From Marmoricola sp. (GTDB taxonomy: Bacteria > Actinomycetota > Actinomycetes > Propionibacteriales > Nocardioidaceae), in contig JAOPYE010000009.1 in NCBI GenBank assembly GCA_025964775.1, positions 111,929-175,928 of the forward strand: 64,000 nt of DNA, given 5' to 3'. Position 1 is the first letter of the stretch, and each line of letters opens with the position of its first letter. Positions 44,304-52,798 of this stretch are shown one piece after another. A program made the translations under genes and the position numbers. A model generated the notes under the pieces. That model made no database searches. It was not told the origin of the DNA and saw only the letters and a list, made by a program, of their open reading frames with translations.

Positions 44304-44329
44304 TAGGTAAGGAGCAGGCGGAAACTCAT
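44303..44329 (-). CDS. leucine-rich leader peptide of leuS
   Basis: An 8-codon open frame, ATG AGT TTC CGC CTG CTC CTT ACC TAG, encoding MSFRLLLT with three consecutive leucine codons. It stands directly upstream of two competing hairpins and the terminator of leuS. A ribosome slowed at the Leu codons when charged tRNA-Leu is scarce would alter folding. Comparative work has predicted classical attenuators before leuS in some Streptomyces, so the arrangement is known in principle. The ribosome-binding site is weak. Confidence 0.75.
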   Translation of the reverse strand: MSFRLLLT

Positions 44330-44447
44330 GGCAGCATGCTACCGCCGAGCACGGCGCCGGAAAGCAAGGGATTGCCCGCGCAGGGGTTATCCTCGGTAGG
44401 TCGGCAATCTTGCCGCGCTCAGGGCAGACGTCTTTCGACCGTCGCCT

Positions 44448-44467
44448 CCTCTGAGACTTCTCAGAGG
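44448..44467 (+). promoter_or_regulatory. perfect 20-base palindrome overlapping the DUF1611 ribosome-binding site
   Basis: CCTCTGAGA-CT-TCTCAGAGG, 9-base arms and a 2-base centre, ending six bases before the ATG at 44474. The right arm contains the AGAGG of the ribosome-binding site. It could be a DNA operator, or an mRNA stem (8 pairs, 4-base loop) that hides the ribosome-binding site. Confidence 0.65.
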
Positions 44468-44473
44468 AACCGC

Positions 44474-45643
44474 ATGTCACCGCTGTCCAGCAATTCGCCC
44501 TTCGACGCGCCTGACGTGGGGCGCGACTCCAGCCCAGCCGAACCGTTCGCCCTTCCGGTAGGCGCGACGGCGGTCGTCTACTGCGAGGGCCAGTTCGGAG
44601 AACAGGACGGCAAGACCGCCAACGGGCTGGTCCGGCACTCGGAGAGGTACGAGATCCTCAGCGTCCTCGACAGCCGGCACGCCGGTCTCGACGCAGGCGC
44701 CTTCCTGGACGGTGTCGCCAACGGCATCCCGGTGCTGGCAGACCTGCACGAGGCGATCGCCCATGCCGGTCGGGTCCCGGACTACCTGATCTGCGGAGTC
44801 GCGCCGGCTGACGGCCTGCTGTCCGACGCCCAGCGGGTGGTGCTGCTCGACGGCATCGCGCGCGGCATGCACGTGATCAACGGCCTGCACGAGTTCCTCA
44901 ACGACGACGCCGAGTTCGTCGCCGCCGCGCTGATCGCCCGGGTGACCATCACCGACGTACGCCGCCCCAAGGACACCCGCGACCTGCACCTGTTCTCCGG
45001 CAGGATCTTCGAGGTCACCTGCCCGAAGATCGCCGTGCTCGGAACCGACGGCGCGATCGGCAAGCGCACCACGGCCACCCTGCTGGTCCAGGCGCTCAAC
45101 GAGCGCGGCATCAGGGCCGTCATGGTCGGCACCGGTCAGACCACTCTGATCCAGGGCGGCAAGTACGGCGCCGCCCTCGACGCGCTGGTCCCGCAGTTCA
45201 TCTCCGGGGAGGTCGAGCACCAGATGGTCCGCGCCTTCGAGAACGAGCACCCGGACGTCATCGTGGTGGAGGGTCAGGGCGCCCTGAGCCATCCCGCGTA
45301 CCTCTCCTCGGGGCACATCCTGCGCGGGAGCCGTCCTGAGGCCGTGATCGTGCAGCACGCGCCGAAGCGCAAGGTCCTCGGCGACTTCCCGATGATGCCG
45401 ATGCCGACTGCTGGGAGCGAGATCGCCCTGATCGAAGCCTTCGCCGACACCCGCGTGATCGGCGTGACGATCAACCACGAGGAGATGACTCCCGAGGAGA
45501 TCGACACCGCGATCGCCGACCACCGGCTGCACCTCGGGCTCCCGGTCACCGACCCGCTGACCCGGCCCGGCTCCGAGCTCGTCGACATGGTGCTGACCGC
45601 GTTCCCGTCCCTGGCTCCAGGTCTTTCGTCCCTGACTGCGTGA
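44474..45643 (+). CDS. DUF1611 family protein (DgcN-like, P-loop)
   Basis: 389-aa protein of the DUF1611 family. The N-terminal Rossmann-like domain ([24 protein letters not shown]) precedes a P-loop domain: [36 protein letters not shown] and [11 protein letters not shown] characterised member, DgcN, N-acetylates D-glutamate, so D-amino-acid or related metabolism is a reasonable guess. The next gene, four bases on, is a PLP racemase-like enzyme, consistent with that idea. The start follows CAGAGGAA within a palindrome. Confidence 0.82.
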   Translation: MSPLSSNSPFDAPDVGRDSSPAEPFALPVGATAVVYCEGQFGEQDGKTANGLVRHSERYEILSVLDSRHAGLDAGAFLDGVANGIPVLADLHEAIAHAGRVPDYLICGVAPADGLLSDAQRVVLLDGIARGMHVINGLHEFLNDDAEFVAAALIARVTITDVRRPKDTRDLHLFSGRIFEVTCPKIAVLGTDGAIGKRTTATLLVQALNERGIRAVMVGTGQTTLIQGGKYGAALDALVPQFISGEVEHQMVRAFENEHPDVIVVEGQGALSHPAYLSSGHILRGSRPEAVIVQHAPKRKVLGDFPMMPMPTAGSEIALIEAFADTRVIGVTINHEEMTPEEIDTAIADHRLHLGLPVTDPLTRPGSELVDMVLTAFPSLAPGLSSLTA

Positions 45644-45647
45644 CCGC

Positions 45648-46745
45648 ATGACAGCGCCTCGCCTCGAAGTCGAGCTCGAACGGATCGAGCACAACACCCG
45701 GACGCTGGTCGATCGGCTCGCTCCGCGGGGCATTCGTGTCTGCGGGATCACCAAGGCGACCCTCGGCTCTCCGGGGGTCGGAGCGGCGATGGTCCGCGGC
45801 GGCGCCGACGGACTGGGCGACTCGCGCCTCGAGAACCTTTCCCGTCTGGCCGGGCTGGACGAATCGACGTCACGCACGTTGATTCGCGCTCCCATGCTCA
45901 GCCAGGCGGGTCAGGTCGTACGGATCGCGACCTCGAGCCTCAACACCGAGCCGGCGGTGCTCGAAGCCCTGGCAGCCGGGGCGAGCAGGTACCGGCGCGT
46001 CCACGACGTCGTGCTGATGGTCGAACTGGGCGACCTGCGTGAAGGCATCGCCGCCGCTGACGTGATCGCGGCTGCGGGCGCCGTCGTGGAACGCACCAAC
46101 CTGCGGCTGGTCGGACTCGGCACCAACCTCGCCTGCCAGAACGGCGTGGTTCCCGACGATCGCAACATGGGCGAGCTCACCCGGCTCGTCGAGCAGGTCG
46201 AGGCGGCGTACGGGATCGCGCTGACCCGCGTCTCCGGCGGCAATTCTGCCAACCTGGACTGGGCCCTGAGCACCGAGGACGTCGGCAGGATCGACGAGTT
46301 GCGACTCGGGGAGTCGATCCTGCTCGGTACCGAACCACTGCACCGCACGCCGATCGACGGCTTGAGCACCGATGCCTTCGTCCTGGTCGCGGAAGCGATC
46401 GAGGTAGGCGAGAAGCCGGCTCAGCCCTGGGGGGACCGTGCCCAGATGGCCTTCGGCGAGCCCCCGGTGCTCCGGCGTACCGGCACCGTGCGCCAGGCGA
46501 TTCTCGCCCTGGGCCGGCAGGACGTCGACATCGACGGCCTGATCCCTCCTGCCGGGATCGAGGTCCTCGGGATGAGCAGCGACCACCTGGTCGTCGACCT
46601 CGGTGACCACGACCTGGCCGTCGGCGAAGAACTCCGGTTCGGACTCGGCTACGGCGCCCTCGTCCGGGCCATGACCTCACCGTTCGTCACCAAGGTGGAG
46701 CGGGAGCGGATCGGCCGCGTGAAGGCCCTCACTGTCGTGCGATGA
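45648..46745 (+). CDS. alanine/ornithine racemase-family PLP enzyme (YhfX-like)
   Basis: 365-aa fold-type III PLP enzyme. The N-terminal barrel has the cofactor lysine in CGITKATLGSPGV (Lys55), VELGDLREGIAAADV, GLGTNLACQNGVVPDD and SGGNSANLDWAL; the C-terminal domain follows. The alanine/ornithine racemase and YhfX subgroup matches better than cell-wall Alr. It starts four bases after the DUF1611 stop, so they act together. Probable role: racemising or sensing an amino acid handled by the DUF1611 enzyme. Specificity unknown. Confidence 0.85.
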   Translation: MTAPRLEVELERIEHNTRTLVDRLAPRGIRVCGITKATLGSPGVGAAMVRGGADGLGDSRLENLSRLAGLDESTSRTLIRAPMLSQAGQVVRIATSSLNTEPAVLEALAAGASRYRRVHDVVLMVELGDLREGIAAADVIAAAGAVVERTNLRLVGLGTNLACQNGVVPDDRNMGELTRLVEQVEAAYGIALTRVSGGNSANLDWALSTEDVGRIDELRLGESILLGTEPLHRTPIDGLSTDAFVLVAEAIEVGEKPAQPWGDRAQMAFGEPPVLRRTGTVRQAILALGRQDVDIDGLIPPAGIEVLGMSSDHLVVDLGDHDLAVGEELRFGLGYGALVRAMTSPFVTKVERERIGRVKALTVVR

Positions 46746-46752
46746 TCCGGCG

Positions 46753-47337
46753 GTGCCGATGATCGCGCCGAGGTTCGTGAACATGAACCGCTTCCATCGC
46801 TGGTACTGCGGGACCGGGCACTGGCGTCGACACCTGACCGGCGCGATCCTGCCTCAGGCCATCGCCGGGGTGGACCTCGGCGACCAGGTGCTCGAGCTCG
46901 GCCCGGGTCGCGGCGCCAGCACCGCGTGGTTGCGCACCGCCACCTCGTCCCTGACCAGTCTCGAGCTCGACCCGGACCTCGCGGCGGCACTCGAGCAGCG
47001 GTTCGGCGACGTCGAGATCGTCCACGGCAGCGCCACTGCAGCGCCGTTCGACGACGCCTCATTCTCGGGAGTCGTGTGCACGACGATGCTGCACCACGTC
47101 CCGACTGCGGCCGAGCAGGACCAGCTGTTCCGTGAAGCCCGCCGGGTACTCACCCGCGACGGGGTCTTCTGCGGGTCCGACAGCCTCTCGACCCCGATCT
47201 TCCGGCTCGCTCACCGCGGCGACGTGATGAACGTCGTCGATCCGGACACCCTTCCCGACAGGCTGGCCGCCGCCGGCTTCACCGATATCCGGGTGACGCG
47301 CGGGTCGGACTTCTTCACCTTTCGCGCAGGCACATAG
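46753..47337 (+). CDS. class I SAM-dependent methyltransferase
   Basis: 194-aa methyltransferase: SAM motif I VLELGPGRGASTAWL (residues 48-62), acidic end of strand 2 SLELDPDLAA, motif II SATAAPFDDASFSGVVCTTMLHH, and ARRVLTRDGVF. Substrate unknown. GTG start; GATGAT ends six bases upstream, which may give it an own leaderless transcript, or it may be read from the racemase gene seven bases ahead. Confidence 0.85.
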   Translation: MPMIAPRFVNMNRFHRWYCGTGHWRRHLTGAILPQAIAGVDLGDQVLELGPGRGASTAWLRTATSSLTSLELDPDLAAALEQRFGDVEIVHGSATAAPFDDASFSGVVCTTMLHHVPTAAEQDQLFREARRVLTRDGVFCGSDSLSTPIFRLAHRGDVMNVVDPDTLPDRLAAAGFTDIRVTRGSDFFTFRAGT

Positions 47338-47366
47338 GGTCAGGGCTGGCAATCGAGGAGGAACAC

Positions 47367-48338
47367 ATGGCTTGGCTGGTCACCGGGGGTGCCGGATACA
47401 TCGGGTCGCACATCGTGCGCGCCTTCGAGGCGGTCGGGATCCGGGCCGTCGTCCTGGACGACCTCTCCAGCGGGCACCGTGAATTCGTCGGACCGCAGAC
47501 CCCGTACGTCGAGGGCTCGATCCTCGACACGGACCTGGTCACCCGGACGCTGCGCGAGCACGAGGTCACCGGGGTGGTGCACCTGGCCGGCTACAAGTAC
47601 GCCGGGGTCTCGGTCGAACGTCCGCTGCACACCTACACCCAGAACGTCACCGGGACGGTGACGCTGCTCGAGGCGATGGCTGCGGCGGGGGTGGGCAACA
47701 TCGTGTTCTCCTCGAGTGCCGCCACCTACGGCAACCCGGACGTCGAGAACGTCACCGAGCAGACGCCGACCGCACCCCAGTCGCCGTACGGCGAGACCAA
47801 GCTGATCGGTGAGTGGCTGATCCGCGACCAGGCCGTCGCCACGGGTCTGAGGTTCACCGCGCTGCGCTACTTCAACGTCGTCGGCTCCGGGGCCGGCGAC
47901 CTGTACGACTCCAGCCCGCACAACCTGTTCCCGAAGGTCTTCGAGGACCTGCTGGAGGGCCGGACCCCGACGCTGTTCGGCATCGACTACCCGACTCCCG
48001 ACGGCACCACCGTGCGCGACTACGTGCACGTCCAGGACCTGGCCGAAGGCCACGTCGCAGCGGCCCGACGTCTCGAGTCCGGAGCCGCCATCGAGCCGGT
48101 CTACAACCTCGGCAGCGGCAGCGGTTCCTCGGTGCGCGAGATCATGGACACCATGCGCGAGGTCACCGGGATCGACTTCTCCCCCACGATCGGCGCACGC
48201 CGGGCCGGCGATCCTGCCCGGATCGTCGCGAGTGGTGAGCTGGCGGGACGGGATCTCGGCTGGGCTCCGCAGCGCGACCTGCGCGACATGGTCGAGAGTG
48301 CCTGGCAGGCCCGTCGGGGCAGCGTCCAGGACGCCTGA
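47367..48338 (+). CDS. galE: UDP-glucose 4-epimerase
   Basis: 323-aa extended SDR that interconverts UDP-glucose and UDP-galactose. TGGAGYIGS (6-14) binds NAD, the active site has SSSAATYG (Ser-Ser near 115-117) and Tyr141/Lys145 in SPYGETK, and RYFNVVGSG and VRDYVHVQDLA are typical GalE segments. A GAGGAGG ribosome-binding site precedes the ATG; TAGGGT at 47335 may be the -10. It supplies UDP-galactose for envelope glycans. Confidence 0.94.
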   Translation: MAWLVTGGAGYIGSHIVRAFEAVGIRAVVLDDLSSGHREFVGPQTPYVEGSILDTDLVTRTLREHEVTGVVHLAGYKYAGVSVERPLHTYTQNVTGTVTLLEAMAAAGVGNIVFSSSAATYGNPDVENVTEQTPTAPQSPYGETKLIGEWLIRDQAVATGLRFTALRYFNVVGSGAGDLYDSSPHNLFPKVFEDLLEGRTPTLFGIDYPTPDGTTVRDYVHVQDLAEGHVAAARRLESGAAIEPVYNLGSGSGSSVREIMDTMREVTGIDFSPTIGARRAGDPARIVASGELAGRDLGWAPQRDLRDMVESAWQARRGSVQDA

Positions 48339-48580
48339 TGCTCGAGCTCCGACCCGGCTGCGAGTGCTGCGACGTCGACCTGCCGCCCGACTCCGCGGAT
48401 GCCCGGATCTGCACCTACGAATGCACCTTCTGTGCCGATTGCGTCGAGAACTGCCTGCACGGGGTCTGCCCGAACTGCACCGGCAACTTCGTCCCGCGTC
48501 CGATCCGGCCGGCCACGCTGCTGCCGCTCCATCCCGCCAGCACCGAGCGCGTCTTCCAACCAGGCCTGCACCGCCCCTGA
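48338..48580 (+). CDS. DUF1272 zinc-ribbon-like small protein
   Basis: 80-aa Cys-rich protein of the DUF1272 family: LRPGCECCDVDLPPDS, CTYECTFCADCV, CLHGVCPNCTGNF. The CxxC pairs suggest a zinc-binding fold. Role unknown; members are sometimes linked to envelope or sugar genes. The start overlaps the galE stop (TGATG), so translation is coupled. Confidence 0.9.
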   Translation: MLELRPGCECCDVDLPPDSADARICTYECTFCADCVENCLHGVCPNCTGNFVPRPIRPATLLPLHPASTERVFQPGLHRP

Positions 48581-48589
48581 CCGATCGGG

Positions 48590-48595
48590 CATGAT
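48590..48595 (+). promoter_or_regulatory. -10-like CATGAT, SDR gene
   Basis: CATGAT, six bases before the ATG at 48602; a weaker match to TANNNT. Confidence 0.4.
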
Positions 48596-48601
48596 CGGCG
48601 C

Positions 48602-49393
48602 ATGCCAGAAATCAGCCCGGAAACCAGCACAGCACCGATCACCGATCTGTTCCGCCTCGACGGAAAGGTCGCCATCGTGACCGGTGCCTCGTCGGGGCTC
48701 GGCGTCGCGTTCGCCCAGGCACTCGCCGAAGCCGGCTGCGACGTGGTCCTCGGAGCACGCCGCGTCGACAAGCTGGCCCAGACGGCCGCCCTGGTCGAGG
48801 CGGCCGGCACGCGAGCGCTGAGCGTGGCCACCGATGTCGCCGACCCGATGTCCTGCCAGGCCCTGGTCGATGCCGCCATGGCCGAGTTCGGCCGGGTCGA
48901 CATCCTGGTCAACAACGCCGGCATCGGCACGGCAGTCCCGGCGACGCGGGAGACACCCGAGCAGTTCGCCGGCGTCATCGACGTCAACCTCAACGGCTGC
49001 TACTGGATGGCCCAGTCGTGCGGCCGGGTGATGGGCCCGGGCAGTTCGATCATCAACATCTCCTCGGTCCTCGGACTCACCACCGCAGGACTCCCTCAGG
49101 CCGCGTACGCCGCCTCGAAGGCCGGGCTGATCGGCCTGACCCGTGACCTGGCCCAGCAGTGGACCGGACGCAAGGGCATCCGCGTGAACGCGATCGCGCC
49201 CGGCTTCTTCACCTCCGAGATGACCGACCAGTACCCGGAGGGCTACCTGGAGTCCCAGATGCACCGCAACCCGATGGGGCGCAAGGGCGACCCGCGCGAG
49301 CTGGCAGCCGCGGTGGTCTTCCTGGCCTCGGATGCCGCCGGCTACATCACCGGTCAGACGCTGCCCGTCGACGGCGGCATGACGATCACCTGA
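48602..49393 (+). CDS. short-chain dehydrogenase/reductase (SDR)
   Basis: 263-aa classical SDR: TGASSGLG (27-34) for NAD(P), NNAG (104-107), catalytic Ser154/155, Tyr169 and Lys173 in AAYAASKAGL, and GGMTIT C-terminus of FabG-like enzymes. The first ~18 residues (MPEISPETSTAPITDLFRLD) are an extra tail. Probably an alcohol/ketone oxidoreductase; the substrate is unknown. The monooxygenase at 49865 would act on compatible ketones. Confidence 0.9.
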   Translation: MPEISPETSTAPITDLFRLDGKVAIVTGASSGLGVAFAQALAEAGCDVVLGARRVDKLAQTAALVEAAGTRALSVATDVADPMSCQALVDAAMAEFGRVDILVNNAGIGTAVPATRETPEQFAGVIDVNLNGCYWMAQSCGRVMGPGSSIINISSVLGLTTAGLPQAAYAASKAGLIGLTRDLAQQWTGRKGIRVNAIAPGFFTSEMTDQYPEGYLESQMHRNPMGRKGDPRELAAAVVFLASDAAGYITGQTLPVDGGMTIT

Positions 49394-49403
49394 GGCTGCG
49401 CGT

Positions 49404-49784
49404 CTAGCTCAGTGCCCAGATCACCAGGGAGACGAGTCCGAGCGCCGGGAACAGGCCCTGGACCAGCGCACCGCGGGCCTTGCCCGGATCCGAGCCGATC
49501 AGCACCAGCGCCGCGGCGAGCATCGAGCCGGTGGCGAGGCTGATCAGCGCGATCGCTGCGTCCCGGTTCGTTCCCGCCAGCGCGAGGCCGGTGACCGTCC
49601 CGATGGCGAGGAAGAGGTTGTAGAAGCCCTGGTTGAAGGCCCACGGCTTCATGATCGCGGCGTCCTGGGCGCTGACCCCGAACGCCTTGCGGCCGGCGGT
49701 GTCGAAGGCGAGCGCCTCGAGCCAGAAGATGTAGACGTGCACCAGGGCCGCCAGGCCCGCGAAGACGTACGCAACGGTCAGCAT
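49404..49784 (-). CDS. DUF1304 membrane protein
   Basis: 126-aa integral membrane protein with four predicted helices, of the DUF1304 family: AALVHVYIFWLEALAFDT at the N-terminus, AFNQGFYNLFLAIGTVTGL in the middle, LFPALGLVSLVIWALS at the end. Function unknown. ATG with TAGGCT six bases upstream; convergent with the SDR gene. Confidence 0.88.
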   Translation of the reverse strand: MLTVAYVFAGLAALVHVYIFWLEALAFDTAGRKAFGVSAQDAAIMKPWAFNQGFYNLFLAIGTVTGLALAGTNRDAAIALISLATGSMLAAALVLIGSDPGKARGALVQGLFPALGLVSLVIWALS

Positions 49785-49790
49785 GCTCGG

Positions 49791-49796
49791 AGCCTA
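49791..49796 (-). promoter_or_regulatory. -10 TAGGCT, leaderless, DUF1304 gene
   Basis: TAGGCT on the minus strand, six bases before the ATG at 49784. Confidence 0.6.
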
Positions 49797-49852
49797 GACT
49801 CCTGCGTCCGTCTGGACGCGACCCGCGCGAGCCTCACCGATGACGAGTCTCC

Positions 49853-49858
49853 TACGGT
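49853..49858 (+). promoter_or_regulatory. -10 TACGGT, leaderless, monooxygenase
   Basis: TACGGT, six bases before the ATG at 49865. Confidence 0.6.
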
Positions 49859-49864
49859 GGGGCC

Positions 49865-51310
49865 ATGACTCCACCGCGCATCGTGATCATCGGCGCCGGC
49901 TTCGGCGGGATCGGCACCGCCATCGAGCTCGCGTCACACGGATTCGACGACGTCACCGTGCTCGAGAAGGGCGACCACCCGGGAGGAGTCTGGCGTGACA
50001 ACACGTACCCGAACGCTGCGTGCGACGTGCCCTCCTCGTTGTACTCGTGGTCGTTCGCACCCAACCCCGAGTGGGCCCGCCGGTACGCCGGCCAGGCCGA
50101 CATCATGGACTACATCGACCGGGTGATCGACGAGCACGGCCTCCGCAGCCGGATCCGCACCGGGGTCGAGGTCACCGCAGCCGCGTACGACGACGCCTCC
50201 GCGACCTGGCGCGTCGAGACCTCCACCGGAGAGAGTTTCGAGGCCGAGTTCCTGGTCAGCGCCGTCGGCCAGCTGTCCCGACCGGTGATCCCGAAGATCC
50301 CCGGGGCAGCGGCGTTCGCCGGCCCGGCCTTCCACTCGGCGCAGTGGGATCACACCGTGGACCTGACCGGACAGCGGGTCGCCGTCCTCGGGACCGGAGC
50401 CAGCGCCATCCAGTTCGTCCCGGGTATCCAGCCGATCGCCGGCCTGGTCACGGTGTTCCAGCGCTCCGCCCCGTACGTCGTCCCGAAAGCCGATCGCGCG
50501 TACACCCGGACGCACCACCGCCTCTACTCCCGCTTCCCACGCTCACAGGCCCTGGGCCGCAACCTGACCTGGACCATGTCCGAGCAGCTCAACAAGTCGC
50601 TCACCGGGACCAACCCGCTCAAGAAGGTGCTCGAGGCCGTCTGGCGGCTGCACCTGCGGGCCCAGGTCCGGGACCGCGACCTGCGCGCCAAGCTGCACCC
50701 GGACTACCCGATCGGCTGCAAGCGCCTGCTGTTCTCCAACGACTGGTACCCGGCGCTGGCCAGCCCGAACACCGATGTCGTGACCGACGAGGTGGCCGAG
50801 ATCCTGCCGCACGGCGTCCGGACCGCCGACGGAACCGTGCACGAGGTCGACGTGATCATCTACGGCACCGGCTTCGCGGCCACCGAGTTCCTCGCACCGA
50901 TGAAGATCACCGGCGCCGGCGGCCTCGACCTCGACGGAGCCTGGCGGAACGGCGCCCGCGCCTACCTGGGCGTCTGCCTGCCCGGCTTCCCGAACTTCGG
51001 CATCGTCTACGGCCCGAACACGAACCTCGGCGGCAGCTCGATCATCAACATGATGGAGTCCCAGTCCGGCTTCATCCGCCAGCTCGTCGAGGTGGTCGCC
51101 CGCGGCGGGAGCATCGAGGTCAAGGAGTCCGCCGAGGCTCGCTTCGACGCCGAGATCCAGGAGCGCCTGGCCGCCAGCGTCTGGGGCGGGTGCACGAACT
51201 GGTACCGCGACGAGGCGGGGCGGGTCACGACCAACTGGCCCGGGACGGTGCGTGAGTACAAGGCCCGTACGGCGTCGCTCGACCTGAACGAATTCGCCGT
51301 CGCGCGCTGA
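49865..51310 (+). CDS. Baeyer-Villiger-type flavin monooxygenase
   Basis: 481-aa FAD/NADPH monooxygenase. FAD loop IGAGFGGIGTAIEL at the N-terminus, the BVMO fingerprint FxGxxxHxxxW as FAGPAFHSAQWD (about 146-157), and a second Rossmann loop VLGTGASAIQ for NADPH. FGIVYGPNTNLGGSSIINMMESQ is shared with 4-hydroxyacetophenone-like enzymes. It would turn a ketone into an ester or lactone; the true substrate is unknown. The stop abuts the convergent DUF2834 stop with no base between. Confidence 0.92.
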   Translation: MTPPRIVIIGAGFGGIGTAIELASHGFDDVTVLEKGDHPGGVWRDNTYPNAACDVPSSLYSWSFAPNPEWARRYAGQADIMDYIDRVIDEHGLRSRIRTGVEVTAAAYDDASATWRVETSTGESFEAEFLVSAVGQLSRPVIPKIPGAAAFAGPAFHSAQWDHTVDLTGQRVAVLGTGASAIQFVPGIQPIAGLVTVFQRSAPYVVPKADRAYTRTHHRLYSRFPRSQALGRNLTWTMSEQLNKSLTGTNPLKKVLEAVWRLHLRAQVRDRDLRAKLHPDYPIGCKRLLFSNDWYPALASPNTDVVTDEVAEILPHGVRTADGTVHEVDVIIYGTGFAATEFLAPMKITGAGGLDLDGAWRNGARAYLGVCLPGFPNFGIVYGPNTNLGGSSIINMMESQSGFIRQLVEVVARGGSIEVKESAEARFDAEIQERLAASVWGGCTNWYRDEAGRVTTNWPGTVREYKARTASLDLNEFAVAR

Positions 51311-51652
51311 TCACCCAGCCCTGGCAGCCGCCATCGTCCGGGTCCGCGCGATCAGGAACAGCGGAAAGGCCACGCTCACGGCGATCGCGAACACCAGTAC
51401 GACGTACAGCCAGAGCAGCGGGACTCCCACCCGACGGCCCTCGACGACCATGAAGATGGTCGCCACGATCGCGACCGTCAACAGGTCGATCGTCGTGAAG
51501 GTGGCGGCCGGCCCGTCGATGGTCGCGTGCAGGAAGTCCGAGATCCCACCGGAGCCGGCGATGAAGTCGGCCAGGGCCCACTGGGTACCCACCAGGGCGC
51601 CGCCGGCCAGCAGCCCGAAGACCCAACAGTGAACTGTCTCGGCGCGTGTCAT
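51311..51652 (-). CDS. DUF2834 membrane protein
   Basis: 113-aa protein with three hydrophobic segments (CWVFGLLAGGALVGTQWAL, DLLTVAIVATIFMVV, LLWLYVVLVFAIAVSVAFPL) matching DUF2834 (WALADFIAGSGG-type region included). ATG 51652 is preferred: TAGGTT ends seven bases before it. A TTG at 51661 overlaps that -10 and is unlikely. Function unknown. Confidence 0.78.
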   Translation of the reverse strand: MTRAETVHCWVFGLLAGGALVGTQWALADFIAGSGGISDFLHATIDGPAATFTTIDLLTVAIVATIFMVVEGRRVGVPLLWLYVVLVFAIAVSVAFPLFLIARTRTMAAARAG

Positions 51653-51659
51653 GCGCGCC

Positions 51660-51665
51660 AACCTA
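51660..51665 (-). promoter_or_regulatory. -10 TAGGTT, leaderless, DUF2834 gene
   Basis: TAGGTT on the minus strand, seven bases before the ATG at 51652. Confidence 0.55.
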
Positions 51666-51670
51666 GTGCC

Positions 51671-52798
51671 TCAGGCGACGGCGGGCAGCCGCACCACGAA
51701 CCGGCAGCCGGGATCCTCGTTGGCGACCGAGACCGTCCCGGAGTGGGCTTCCACGATGCCCTTGACGATCGCGAGACCGAGCCCGGCACCGCTCCCGAAC
51801 ACCGTGGCGGTGTCGGGCGTGCGGGCCGTGCTGCCCTGCCAGGCGACGTCGAAGGCACGCTCCATGTCCTCGTCGGTCAACCCCCCACAGCCATCCGTGA
51901 TCGCCAGCTCGACACCGAGGGGGCCAGGACGACCGATGACCTCGACCGACCCGTCAGCCGGGGTGTGCCGGATGGCGTTCATCAACAGGTTGGCCACCAC
52001 CCGCGAGAGCTCCGCCGGATCGGCGACGACCTGGAGCCCTGGTTCGACCTCTCCCCCGAGCCGGACGCCGTGGGCCCGGGCCACCGGGTCCGCGCTGGCG
52101 AGCGCCTCGCTGACGACGTCACCGAGCATCAGCGGTTCGAGGGTCAGCTTGAGGTTGCCGGCATGGATCCGGGACAGCTCGAAGAGGTCGTCGACCATGC
52201 GCACCATCCGGTCCACCTCCGAGGAGATCTGGCGGTGGTAGCGCGCCGGGTCCTCGGCCATCCCGTCCTCGAGGGCCTCGGTCATCGCCCGCATGCCCGC
52301 CAGCGGACTGCGCAGGTCGTGCGAGACCCACGAGATCAGCTCCCGTCGGGAGCCCTCGAGCCGCGATTCGCGATCACGCGACTCGGCGAGCTTCTGGCTG
52401 GTCAGGGCGAGCTCGTCCGACAGCTTCTGGAACTCGGCCGGGGCGCCCTTGGGCGCCACGAACTCGCCGCTCTCGCCGAACCGTCTGGCCTCGGCCTGCA
52501 TGGACTGCGACCACCGCACCAGTGCGGTCCCGACCGCGGTCGCACCGACAGCGGCCACGACGCCGGAGACGACCAGCACCCACAGGGTCACATTGAAGTC
52601 GTGGTGCGAGATGAACATCGCGTTGGCCGTGCCCGCCATGCCCGAGACCAACGCCGCGACCGCGACCAGCGAGACGGCCGCCACCAGCCAGCGCAGCGAA
52701 CCGCGTCGCAGCCTCCACACGACCCCGAGGCCGACGGCACAGGCTGCCGCCGACCATCCCGCCGCGATCAGGACGATCTGGACCTCGTCGCCGCTCAT
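51671..52798 (-). CDS. sensor histidine kinase
   Basis: 375-aa membrane kinase: about four helices up to residue 110, a helical linker (ESGEFVAPKGAPAEFQKLSDEL region), HisKA with ELISWVSHDLRSPLAGMRAM, N-box NLLMNAIRHTPADG and GSGAGLGLAIVKGIVEAH. ATG start overlaps the regulator stop (ATGA). It is the last gene of the tightly packed operon beginning at 57041, so it probably controls the same envelope or redox functions (inference). Confidence 0.92.
   Translation of the reverse strand: MSGDEVQIVLIAAGWSAAACAVGLGVVWRLRRGSLRWLVAAVSLVAVAALVSGMAGTANAMFISHHDFNVTLWVLVVSGVVAAVGATAVGTALVRWSQSMQAEARRFGESGEFVAPKGAPAEFQKLSDELALTSQKLAESRDRESRLEGSRRELISWVSHDLRSPLAGMRAMTEALEDGMAEDPARYHRQISSEVDRMVRMVDDLFELSRIHAGNLKLTLEPLMLGDVVSEALASADPVARAHGVRLGGEVEPGLQVVADPAELSRVVANLLMNAIRHTPADGSVEVIGRPGPLGVELAITDGCGGLTDEDMERAFDVAWQGSTARTPDTATVFGSGAGLGLAIVKGIVEAHSGTVSVANEDPGCRFVVRLPAVA

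Noticed and set aside
44237..44473. upstream extension of the DUF1611 gene
   Set aside because: The extra residues are antisense to the leuS leader and show no family similarity; ATG 44474 follows a ribosome-binding site.
44205..44480. longer LeuS N-terminus
   Set aside because: It would translate through the terminator and leader peptide; ATG 44204 has a ribosome-binding site and gives the normal length.
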